From: GCA-2746605 sp963704835 | GTDB taxonomy: Bacteria; Bacteroidota; Ignavibacteria; Ignavibacteriales; Melioribacteraceae | Direction of reading: 5' to 3' | DNA length: 64,000 nucleotides | Assembly: GCA_963704835.1 (NCBI GenBank) | Contig: CAVPHW010000011.1 | Location: forward strand, 1 to 64,000 | Program-made: the position numbers and the translations under genes | The notes under the pieces: generated by a model | Told to the model about the DNA's origin: nothing | Database searches by the model: none | What the model saw: the letters and a program-made list of their open reading frames with translations, nothing else | Shown: positions 1 to 8,167 of the stretch, one piece after another | Numbering within the stretch: the stretch's first letter is position 1 | How the letters are laid out: the number at the start of each line of letters is the position of its first letter

Positions 1-297
1 TTTTTTGTTTTAAATCAAATTGCCACATTTTATAAAAATTTCAGCTCATTCACTTTTATTCTAGTGCATTTTGAAGTGATTAATTTTGGATTGTTATTAT
101 TATCAAACTAAATCAATAAAGCTTTTAGGTTTTGTTTCAGTCTCAGTTATGGATTACTGCAATTCTTTTCTTTATCAGATTCTGAATATAGCACAATTTA
201 TATTTTTAGTGGATATTTGATTTACCATGTTTTACATGTATCTTAAACAAATTTCAATTATAATAATTTAATTGTCATATAAGATATTGGACGCGAT
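1..297. other. Left-edge AT-rich region with no gene seen
   Basis: No open frame with family resemblance, no RNA and no strong hairpin was found here. It is probably the upstream region of the lipoprotein gene that starts at 298, but I could not place a promoter with confidence. Confidence 0.4.
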
Positions 298-987
298 ATG
301 AAGATTAGTCAAGGATGCAACAAATACGGACTAAAACTATTAGCTGCTTTGTTTCTATTTCTAATAATTGGCTGTTCTGCGAATACGAATCTAGTTCCGG
401 TTGGAAAGGATAATGTAGATGCTTCTATCAGTTTAGGAGGACCTTTCATTCCGCTTGCTAACACAAAAATTCCCACCCCTTATTTATCAGTTGGAGCAAA
501 CTATGGGCTTGATTCAAATATAAACTTAAACGCTAATCTCCATTTAACTTCAATGTTTTACAAAGTAATTGGCTTCGATTTTGGCTCAACATGGTTTGCA
601 TGTTTGAATAATGGTCTAATTCCAACTTGGGGAATTCACCCTCAACTATTGATGCTTGCAAGTATCAAGTCTGATGTTGATAGCCAATTTAGATTTTACC
701 CTCTTATTTCAAGTACAGCTGCTTGGCATTTGGGTCAAGATTTAATTTATACAGGATTTGATTTTATTGTACCGCTTACCAATCCCGATTACGACAAAGA
801 ATCGGTGAAAGTTATATTCTCTCCATTTGTAGGATATCGTTGGAATTTAGGAAAAAATTTAGGGTTATATACAGAATTAAAATGGGCAGGTGCAAATGTA
901 AAAAGCAATCAGCTCGCAGTTGAATATATTAAGCTAGATGACTATGGTGCTCTTTCATTCATGTTTTCATTTGAAAAGAGGTTCTAA
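298..987 (+). CDS. Lipoprotein, predicted outer-membrane beta-barrel-like
   Basis: The 229-residue product starts with a charged n-region and a hydrophobic stretch ending in a lipobox (LIIGC, Cys26), so it should be lipidated and sent to the outer envelope. The mature part is rich in alternating Gly/aromatic strands and ends in a short amphipathic strand finishing in Phe (MFSFEKRF), as outer-membrane barrels do. I do not recognise a family. The next gene, a lipoprotein hydrolase, starts one base after this stop codon, so the two are almost certainly co-transcribed. The function is unknown; a small envelope barrel or barrel-like lipoprotein is an inference from sequence pattern only. Confidence 0.7.
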   Translation: MKISQGCNKYGLKLLAALFLFLIIGCSANTNLVPVGKDNVDASISLGGPFIPLANTKIPTPYLSVGANYGLDSNINLNANLHLTSMFYKVIGFDFGSTWFACLNNGLIPTWGIHPQLLMLASIKSDVDSQFRFYPLISSTAAWHLGQDLIYTGFDFIVPLTNPDYDKESVKVIFSPFVGYRWNLGKNLGLYTELKWAGANVKSNQLAVEYIKLDDYGALSFMFSFEKRF

Positions 988-988
988 A

Positions 989-1816
989 ATGAAAAATCTA
1001 ATTTTTGCATTAGCATTGGTTGGACTTCTTTTTGTGTCTTGTTCGTTGGATGATAATCTATTTAATTCGAAAAAATTAGACTCATATAAATTACCTGGCA
1101 ATACAATTCCAAATGATTTAATTGAAGAAGTTATGCTGAATAGTGGCGGCAACAAAATATATGGAATTTGGATTTCATCAAATGGAATGAGACCTGGTTT
1201 GTCCATGTTATATTGTCATGGAAATAAGCATAACATTGATGAATATTGGGACAGAGTTATGCTTCTTCATGAACTTGGCATAAACGTTTTTATTTATGAT
1301 TATAGGGGTTTTGGGAAATCTGAAGGGGAATCTTCCGAAAAAGGACTATTTGAAGATAGTAAAGTTGCTTTGGAATATGTTAGAAGCAGACCCGAATATA
1401 ATTCCGACTCACTTTGTTATTATGGATATTCTTTAGGAAATGTTGCTTCAATTCATTTGGCAGCTGAAATCCAAGCTCCGCTCTGTTTATTTGCGGAGGC
1501 TCCATTTGGATCAGCAAATTCACTAACTCAAGGAAGTGTAATTTTAGATATTGAAGATGGGTGGTTGACAGATGGTAATTTTGATAACGTGAAAACTATT
1601 AAAAATATTAAAACACCATTTATGCTATTCCATGGGGAGGATGATGATTTTGTCCGGTTCCGTGATAATGGGAAATTAGTGTTTGATTCTGCGCCTAATC
1701 CCAAAGAGCTTGTACTTGTATCAAATGCAGTTCACACAGATATTCCTTATGTAATGAGGAAGGAAAATTATTTAAATAAAATTAAGGAATGGATAAACTT
1801 TAGCATTAATCAATAG
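989..1816 (+). CDS. Alpha/beta-hydrolase lipoprotein
   Basis: The 275-residue protein has a lipoprotein signal (LLFVSC, Cys18) and an alpha/beta-hydrolase fold: YCHGN as the oxyanion-hole strand, YDYRGFGKSEG, the nucleophile elbow GYSLGN (Ser), an acid in the GEDDDFV segment, and a terminal His in AVHTD. This matches the BAAT/dienelactone-type hydrolases of the DUF/Abhydrolase families (serine esterase or peptidase-like; substrate unknown). The frame is open 17 codons upstream, but the ATG at 989 is preferred: it follows GAAAAGAGG, gives a proper signal peptide, and lies one base after the previous stop. The pair at 298-1816 looks like an operon acting in the cell envelope. Confidence 0.8.
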   Translation: MKNLIFALALVGLLFVSCSLDDNLFNSKKLDSYKLPGNTIPNDLIEEVMLNSGGNKIYGIWISSNGMRPGLSMLYCHGNKHNIDEYWDRVMLLHELGINVFIYDYRGFGKSEGESSEKGLFEDSKVALEYVRSRPEYNSDSLCYYGYSLGNVASIHLAAEIQAPLCLFAEAPFGSANSLTQGSVILDIEDGWLTDGNFDNVKTIKNIKTPFMLFHGEDDDFVRFRDNGKLVFDSAPNPKELVLVSNAVHTDIPYVMRKENYLNKIKEWINFSINQ

Positions 1817-1848
1817 TTTTGTTTTTGCAGAGTAAGCCAGACTAATGA

Positions 1849-1956
1849 TTACTCCTTTCTTTGAGGGGTACTAAGTACTTTAATAAAAAATTTAATTGTG
1901 AAAAATATTATTACTGTCCAAGCAGTAATCATTGTTATTATTGATATAGTACTCAT
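1849..1956 (-). CDS. metS: MetS-like small subunit of NSS transporter
   Basis: This 35-residue ORF begins MSTISIITMITAWTVII, has one central hydrophobic segment, and ends in a short charged tail (STPQRKE). Its ATG overlaps the stop codon of the NSS symporter by one base (TAATG), so it is translationally coupled to it. Small one-helix proteins of this look (MetS) are known accessory subunits of MetP-type methionine/alanine Na+ symporters. The assignment rests on position, size and the MST...I/TM pattern, because the sequence is too short for motif proof. It is easily missed because of its length. Confidence 0.75.
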   Translation of the reverse strand: MSTISIITMITAWTVIIFFTIKFFIKVLSTPQRKE

Positions 1957-3602
1957 TATTTAATCCCCACTGAATTTAATTTTTTATTTTTCCATGATTT
2001 ATGAACAAGAAAGGCAATGAAAAGAAAAGTTAGGGAAAGTAAAATTCTTGTAAAGTCTTTTATAAATATTGTAGTTGGCATCGAATTTTCAAACCAGCTG
2101 ATTTTATCAGCTCCTACATGAAAGATAACCCCAATAACACTGTCCTTTGCAAAAGACCAACCATTTCCGGAAAAAAGACTAGTGAGAGCAGTAGACCAAT
2201 CCGTTGATGGCTTAAATAGTGCACCAATAAAGATAACCGAAATAAATAATGGCGTTACATACTTAATAATATATTTAAATATTTTAGGAATATTAATATC
2301 TGCACCTCTTGTAATTTCTTCCCAACCTTTATCAATACCAAAAATAAATGCAAAAACTATTGATTCTAATAATGCGAAAACTACTAATGAGAATGTACCC
2401 GTCCAAAAATCAAATTCATCAAACGAACCGCCTGGATAAAGCCAAACACAAACGAATCCAAGTATAAAAGTTGCCGCACCAAATAAAATAGCACTTTTGA
2501 ATTTTGAAATTTTGTATTCATCATTTATAAAAGCCATTATTGGCTGACCCATTGCAAGCGAAGAAGTTATTCCCGCAAAAAATAATAAGCCAAACCACAT
2601 TGCACCGGCAAACGGTGCAAACCAACCCCAATTATTAAACAATGTCGGTAAGGTTAAAAAGCCTAACGCAAACCCACTTCCTCCGGCTGTTGAAGCTTGA
2701 ACTACAGATAAACCTAGATATGCTGTTGCAATAGGTATCAATAATGAACCGCCAAGAATTACTTCTACAAACTCATTCATCCAACCTGCAGAAGAAGCAT
2801 TTAAAGCAATATCTTGATTTTCTTTTACATAGGAAGCATAGCAATGGATCGAACCCATTCCAACCGAAAGTGTGAAAAAGATTTGTCCGGCAGCGGCAAG
2901 CCAAGTTGTTGGATTTGACAATCCGGAAAAGTTGGGTTCCCAAACAAAGTTTAATCCTATAAGCGGACTTTGAATTACACCCGGATCATTTGTAGTTAAT
3001 GTTAAACCTTTAATTGCTAGAACCAGTCCGAATATAATTAGTAAAGGGATTCCAATTTTTGCTGCTATTTCAATTCCCTTTGCTAAACCTCTGGAAAGAA
3101 TCCAAACGTTCAAAACTAAAGTTAGGACAAACCAGAAGAAAGCTTCCATAGGCAAGGCAAAGACGGAACTTTTTGTAATTCCCAAATATTCAGGAAAAAA
3201 ATCGGTTGGCTTTATATGAAGGAATGTTCCTGTAATTGAATGGAAGACATATGAAAGTGTCCAAGATTCAATATAACAGTAATATGCGGCAATTGTTAAG
3301 TTAGAGAATAACCCAAAAACACCAATATATTTTAGAACTCTAGATTTGCCCATCACATCAAACATACCGGGAGTTGAATGGTGTCCAAATTTTCCTCCAT
3401 GCCTTCCTATAGACCATTCAATAAAAAGTAAAGGTATTCCCATCAGAACAAATGAAATTAAATATGGAATCATGAAAGCTCCACCGCCATTTTGTGCAGC
3501 TTGCGCAGGAAATCTTAAGAAATTTCCAAGTCCAACAGCATTGCCAGCCATAGCCAATACTAAGCCAACTCTGGAACCCCAAGCTTCCCTTTTTTGTGCC
3601 AT
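1956..3602 (-). CDS. Sodium-dependent transporter, NSS/SNF family
   Basis: The 548-residue membrane protein starts with the hallmark first helix of neurotransmitter:sodium symporters: WGSRVGLVLAMAGNAVGLGN then FLRFP, followed by GGGAFMIPYL. About twelve hydrophobic segments follow. Family members couple Na+ entry to uptake of an amino acid (Trp, Tyr, Leu, Met, Ala or others); the substrate cannot be read from the sequence. The small MetS-like gene that follows, overlapping by one base, points to the MetP-type subgroup. It sits next to a Na+-pumping decarboxylase operon, which would help supply the sodium gradient. Start ATG at 3602; the gene is divergent from birA. Confidence 0.93.
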   Translation of the reverse strand: MAQKREAWGSRVGLVLAMAGNAVGLGNFLRFPAQAAQNGGGAFMIPYLISFVLMGIPLLFIEWSIGRHGGKFGHHSTPGMFDVMGKSRVLKYIGVFGLFSNLTIAAYYCYIESWTLSYVFHSITGTFLHIKPTDFFPEYLGITKSSVFALPMEAFFWFVLTLVLNVWILSRGLAKGIEIAAKIGIPLLIIFGLVLAIKGLTLTTNDPGVIQSPLIGLNFVWEPNFSGLSNPTTWLAAAGQIFFTLSVGMGSIHCYASYVKENQDIALNASSAGWMNEFVEVILGGSLLIPIATAYLGLSVVQASTAGGSGFALGFLTLPTLFNNWGWFAPFAGAMWFGLLFFAGITSSLAMGQPIMAFINDEYKISKFKSAILFGAATFILGFVCVWLYPGGSFDEFDFWTGTFSLVVFALLESIVFAFIFGIDKGWEEITRGADINIPKIFKYIIKYVTPLFISVIFIGALFKPSTDWSTALTSLFSGNGWSFAKDSVIGVIFHVGADKISWFENSMPTTIFIKDFTRILLSLTFLFIAFLVHKSWKNKKLNSVGIK

Positions 3603-3780
3603 TTGTTTAATCCTGAAATACTCTTAAAATAAATAGTTCGGAAATTAATTTTTACATTTGTAATAATTTGTATGGGGAGAAATGTATTTACTTTTTAGAG
3701 TTAAAAGCAATATCCCGCTAATGTTTATTTTCAAGAGTTTGACTCGGTTAATATTCCGCAAAATTCATTTATATTTGAAA

Positions 3781-4710
3781 ATGATAATTATTACAGATAC
3801 GATCGAAAAAGTAAAAAGATTATTCTCTGGCTACGAAAACCTACTTTTATCAAGAACAATTTTCCGAAAGGGAAGTACAGAGCTAGAGGAACAACTTTTT
3901 CAAGATAGAAAGATAACCGAAATAGAATTTTCTGCAAATCAAAATTGGGAAAAACTTTTTTTTATTGATCATTCCCATGGTTCTCAATTTGATATTCTCA
4001 CTAATCTTTTAAGATCAGATAAGAATATTCCACCAAATATAGCATGTGTTGCTTTAACTGGTGAAAAATTTCATGGTTTTAGAAATAGAGTTTGGCAAAC
4101 TTTAGAAGGGAATATTCATCTTAGCATTTATTTTGTTCCTCAAGATTCTTTCGAAAATCTTCATGTTGGGCTCTTAGTTTTAGCTGCGGTTTCAATTTTA
4201 GAGACAATCGATTCAATCCCAAATTTATCTGATAGAGCAAAAACTAAATGGGTAAATGATATTACTATAGATGATAAAAAGGTTGCCGGAATAATTACAC
4301 AGAGCTTCTCATCTGGGAATATTGTTAATGGAGCTGTAATTGGAATTGGGTTAAATGTTGAAGCAAAACCAACGATTGATGGAGATGTTTTCACTAATGA
4401 AGCAGCGTGCTTAAGACAATTTTCAGATTCAAAGCAATCCAGTTATTCTTTCCTTTTACTCAGACTTCTTGAAGTATTATCCCAAAATATTAAATTATTA
4501 AATCGCAATGATTATCAAGTTCTATGGCATAAGTACATTACGCGATCTGCTGTAATTGGGAGAAATGTTGAGATTTTTTCAGATCCAATTGAAGGGAACC
4601 CCGAAATTTTAGCAAATGGTAAAGTTGTAAATATTAATGAAAATTTAGAGTTAATAATAGAGGGCTATTCTGGTAAAATCAACAAAGGAAGACTCGCAAT
4701 TGTGAGTTAA
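3781..4710 (+). CDS. birA: Biotin-[acetyl-CoA-carboxylase] ligase
   Basis: Biotin protein ligase catalytic domain of about 309 residues. Visible motifs are GEKFHGFRNRVW (biotinyl-AMP loop, equivalent to GRGRxxRxW), GNIHLSIYF, KWVNDI (the KWPND motif, Pro replaced by Val), KKVAGIITQ, and GIGLNVE, with a short C-terminal SH3-like domain (GKVVNINENLEL). There is no N-terminal helix-turn-helix, so it should be an enzyme and not a repressor. The frame is open 33 codons further upstream; I prefer the ATG at 3781 because homologous sequence begins there, although the start is uncertain. The next genes encode a biotin-dependent decarboxylase, whose biotinyl domain is the obvious substrate. The N-terminal half is more divergent than usual. 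Confidence 0.85.
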   Translation: MIIITDTIEKVKRLFSGYENLLLSRTIFRKGSTELEEQLFQDRKITEIEFSANQNWEKLFFIDHSHGSQFDILTNLLRSDKNIPPNIACVALTGEKFHGFRNRVWQTLEGNIHLSIYFVPQDSFENLHVGLLVLAAVSILETIDSIPNLSDRAKTKWVNDITIDDKKVAGIITQSFSSGNIVNGAVIGIGLNVEAKPTIDGDVFTNEAACLRQFSDSKQSSYSFLLLRLLEVLSQNIKLLNRNDYQVLWHKYITRSAVIGRNVEIFSDPIEGNPEILANGKVVNINENLELIIEGYSGKINKGRLAIVS

Positions 4711-4785
4711 ATAAAACTACAATATTGGATGTGAAAGTATTGTTATGTAATTTTACTAAGTTTATTCAAATTAATTGAGAAAATT

Positions 4786-4998
4786 ATGGATAGCCCAAAT
4801 TTATTAATTATCTGCTTTACCTCATTTGCCGCTGTTTTGCTGATACTTTCTGCTTTAGCCGTTATCATGAAAGTATTACTTTTAATCTTTCCTGTAAAAA
4901 TTGAGGACAATGATTCTGCAGTTATTGCTGCTATAAATACAGCTTATAATAGACAATTCCCTGGAACCCGAGTTATAAAGATAGGAGAACAAAAATGA
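4786..4998 (+). CDS. oadG: Oxaloacetate decarboxylase gamma-chain-like (OadG)
   Basis: A 70-residue protein with one N-terminal transmembrane helix and a short cytosolic tail (NTAYNRQFPGTRV), the build of OadG/MmdD-type anchor subunits of Na+-translocating decarboxylases. The stop codon overlaps the start of oadA (ATGA, 4995-4998), and oadB follows, giving the gene order G-A-B seen in other anaerobic and facultative bacteria. The small size and overlap make the call mainly contextual, but the pattern is typical. Its role is assembly and membrane attachment of the alpha subunit. Confidence 0.85.
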   Translation: MDSPNLLIICFTSFAAVLLILSALAVIMKVLLLIFPVKIEDNDSAVIAAINTAYNRQFPGTRVIKIGEQK

Positions 4999-6843
4999 TA
5001 TTTACAAAAATCCCCAAAAAAATTAGAGTAATGATTACTCCTTTTAGAGATGGTTTGCAAAGTGCATTCGGTGGTAAAGTTAGACTTAATGATTTTTTAC
5101 CGGCAATGGAAGCAGCAGCAAAATATGGCTTATAGACATATTGAATTTGGTGGTGGTGCAAGATACCAAGCTCCTTATTTTTATTTAGGTGAAGATCCTT
5201 TTGAAACTATGAAAAAAATGCGAGATGCAGTTGGCCCAGATGTTGACCTTCAAATTTTAACAAGATCGGTTTCGGGCGTTACACTTACAACTCAATCGAT
5301 TGAAGCTTTGAGACTTCAGGCAAAATTGATGAAAGAATACGGTACAACTTGGGATAGAAATTTTGATTATATGAACGATGTTGAAAACTTAATTAAAACC
5401 GGCAAGCCTATAGTGGAAGCTGGTATGCATCATCAAGCTTGTGTTGCTCTAATGGGGCTTCCATTCCATTCTGATAAAGTTCATACAGCTGAGTTTTACA
5501 TTAATATTGGAAAGAAAATTTTGGATGGTGATTGTCAAATAGACAGTCTTTGCCTAAAAGATGCAAGTGGTACTACGGATCCCAAAACAGTTTACGACAC
5601 AACTGTTGGACTAAAGAAAATAATGCCAGCAGGAATGCCATTGTGGTTTCATACGCATGATACAGCTAGTACTGCTGTTTCTTGTTACGTTGCTGCAATT
5701 GAAGGCGGTGCTGATGGTATCGATCCTTCCATTAGACCTTTAGCAAGCGGTACGGTTCAACCTGATATTAGATCAGTTGCTCATGCTTTAAAAGGAACCG
5801 GTTATTCATTAGATGCTGATTTATCTAAAGTTGGTGAAATTGAAAGTCTGCTAGAAGAAGGATTGAAGGACTATGATTTTAATCCTACAACAACTACTGC
5901 AGATGCTAGAGTTTTAGGCTTCCCAATGCCAGGCGGTGCAATTGGACCAAATGTGCATATGATGGTAAAAGCTGGAATTTTAGATAAATACAGTCAGGTT
6001 TTAGAAGAATTTCCTGTTGTAGTTGAAGCTGGCGGTGCATGGTCAAGCGTAACACCAGGAAGTCAGCAATATTGGCTTCAAGCATTTAATAATGTTCTTT
6101 ATGGAAGATGGGTTAAAATTAATGATGATTACGGAAAAGCTGTTCTTGGTTATTTTGGAAAAACACCACTCGATCCAGACCCAAATGTAATTAAGATTGC
6201 CAGCGAACAATTAAAACTTCCTATTTTTGAAGGAGATGCACTTGAAGCTGCTCCTAAGAATATTGAACCTGCTAAGAAAGCACTTGAAGAAAGAAACTTA
6301 CCGGTTACAGATAAAAATATTTTCTTAGTTCTTGCCGCAATGGTTCCAGGTAAAAAAATGGAATTAAATGAAGGCATCAAATTATTAATGGGAACTAGTA
6401 AAATCGATATACCATTAAAAAAAGTTGAAGTAAAAATTGAAGCTCCTGTTGTAAAAGAAATTGCACCAGTTACTGCACCAATTATTTCCGGACCAACTGT
6501 ATCTAAATGTATTGTGGATGAAAAAGGTAAAATTAGAACGTTTACTGTTACCATCGAACCAATAAAAAGTAGTTCTGCTTCGGTAAAAACGGTTGCTGAG
6601 GAGCAAAACAAATCATTAAGACAAGAACAAGCTGTTTATTCTACATTTAATGGAACTGTTGATATTGTCGACATTCTTGTTAAGGAAGGTGACTCGGTTG
6701 AAAAAGGTAGTGTAGTTGCCAGAATTGAGGCAATGAAAGCTACCCATGATATAAAAACTCCTATTGCTGGAGTTATTAAAAAGATAAATGTTAAAATTGG
6801 CGATGAAGTTGATTCAGCTAAACCAATTGTTATAATTTCATAG
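4995..6843 (+). pseudogene. oadA: Oxaloacetate decarboxylase alpha subunit, one frameshift
   Basis: Biotin-dependent carboxyltransferase subunit. The N-terminus (MITPFRDGLQSAFGG) is read from 4995 and meets TAG at 5133. The rest (YRHIEFGGGARYQAPYF onwards) continues in the next frame. One extra T at about 5130 (GGCTTATAGA where GGCTATAGA is expected) explains it: 1849 minus 1 bases gives 616 codons. Domains: HMGL-like carboxyltransferase with FRDG and the metal-binding WFHTHDTA, PYC/OADA conserved domain, then a Pro/Val-rich linker and a biotinyl domain with VARIEAMKATHD (Lys is the biotin site; the usual AMKM is AMKA). The family transfers the carboxyl of oxaloacetate to biotin. Otherwise undamaged, so a sequencing error is the likely cause. 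Confidence 0.88.
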
Positions 6844-6851
6844 AGGTTGAT

Positions 6852-7979
6852 GTGGACGAAATTTTAAAAATATTTCTGGATTCTGGATTCGCACAACTCA
6901 GCTTTGGCAACTATGTAATGTTTATTATCGCTTTTGTATTTACATTTCTTGCAATCACAAAAGAATATGAACCGCTGCTCTTAATTCCAATTTCTTTTGG
7001 AATTGTCTTAGCAAACTTTCCTCTTGCCGGTCTTGGGTCTTATGATGAAGGAATTATTGGGCTTATCTATAGAATGGGAATTAAGACTGAACTTCTACCA
7101 CCAATAATTTTTTTGGGGATTGGAGTGCTAACAGATTTTAGGCCATTGCTAAGTAGACCAATTACTTTTTTGTTAGGAGCTGCCGCACAACTCGGGATAT
7201 TTGTAGCAGCTTTAGGAGCTGCCTATATATTTGGATTTAGTCCAAAAGAAGCAGCTTCAATAGGAATAATTGGTGGAGCCGATGGACCAACTTCAATATT
7301 CTTAGCTTCAAAATTGGCACCACATTTATTAGGTCCAATTGCACTAGCGGCTTATAGTTATATGTCTTTAGTCCCAATTATTCAGCCACCGGTTCTTAGA
7401 CTTTTAACTACAAAAAAAGAACGTCATATTATTATGCCTAAACCTAATGAAGTTTCAAGATGGGGAGTTTTGTTATTCCCAATGGTAACCGGAGCAATTG
7501 CATCTTTAGCAATTCCTTCTTCCGCACCATTAATTGGAATGTTGATGTTTGGTAATTTGCTTAGAGAAAGCGGTGTTACAGAAAGATTGAAAAAAACAGC
7601 TGGTGGTCCAATGATTGATATTGTTACAATATTTTTGGGTGTCTCAGTTGGTGCTACAATGGAATCAGCAAATTTTTTGAATTTCCAAACTTTAGCAATA
7701 TTAGGTATGGGAGCTGTTGCGTTTGTTTTTAGTACCGCAGGCGGAATCCTTTTTGCCAAATTGTTAAATTTATTTATCCCAGAAGGAAAAAAAATCAATC
7801 CTTGTATTGGCGCTGCTGGAGTCTCTGCGGTTCCGATGTCAGCAAGAGTTGTTCAAAAATTTGTATCCGAGGAAACAAATGGAACAGTTAATCCTTTGAT
7901 GGAAGCAATGGGACCAAATGTTGCCGGTGTTATTGGCTCTGCTGTTGCAGCTGGGGTATTTCTCTCTTTTCTGATCTAA
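6852..7979 (+). CDS. oadB: Na+-translocating decarboxylase beta subunit
   Basis: The 375-residue polytopic protein carries the OadB/MmdB signature IIGGADGPTSIF (the Asp is the proposed Na+/proton-coupling residue) and VSVGATMESANFL, plus GAAGVSAVPMSARV near the end. It decarboxylates carboxybiotin on the alpha subunit and pumps 1-2 Na+ out. The start is GTG at 6852, eight bases after the oadA stop, behind a GAGG site. An ATG at 6850 is out of frame and closes within a few codons. It forms an operon with oadG and oadA and is followed by a clear terminator. Confidence 0.94.
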   Translation: MDEILKIFLDSGFAQLSFGNYVMFIIAFVFTFLAITKEYEPLLLIPISFGIVLANFPLAGLGSYDEGIIGLIYRMGIKTELLPPIIFLGIGVLTDFRPLLSRPITFLLGAAAQLGIFVAALGAAYIFGFSPKEAASIGIIGGADGPTSIFLASKLAPHLLGPIALAAYSYMSLVPIIQPPVLRLLTTKKERHIIMPKPNEVSRWGVLLFPMVTGAIASLAIPSSAPLIGMLMFGNLLRESGVTERLKKTAGGPMIDIVTIFLGVSVGATMESANFLNFQTLAILGMGAVAFVFSTAGGILFAKLLNLFIPEGKKINPCIGAAGVSAVPMSARVVQKFVSEETNGTVNPLMEAMGPNVAGVIGSAVAAGVFLSFLI

Positions 7980-8003
7980 ATATTACTTTTTTACAATATC
8001 TTT

Positions 8004-8034
8004 AATAACCCCAAAATTTATGGGGTTATTTTAT
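8004..8034 (+). terminator. Intrinsic terminator after oadB
   Basis: AATAACCCC (8004-8012) pairs perfectly with GGGGTTATT (8022-8030), with a nine-base loop and TTATT after it. It lies 25 bases past the oadB stop and closes the oadGAB operon. Confidence 0.75.
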
Positions 8035-8167
8035 TCACTTTCTATTCTAATTTAATCGTATATATTAGTAGAATAAGTATGTGTATTTTGGAAAATTAAA
8101 GTTAATTTAGTTATCTTAAACCACTTATAATAGATCTTAATCAATTAATACAAAGAAAAGCAAAACA

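Noticed and set aside
938..988. Longer start of the alpha/beta-hydrolase at 938
   Set aside because: It would overlap the upstream gene by 50 bases and spoil the lipoprotein signal; ATG 989 gives both.
5121..5140. Programmed frameshift in oadA
   Set aside because: There is no slippery heptamer or stimulatory stem-loop at the site, and many other genes here have similar single-base shifts.
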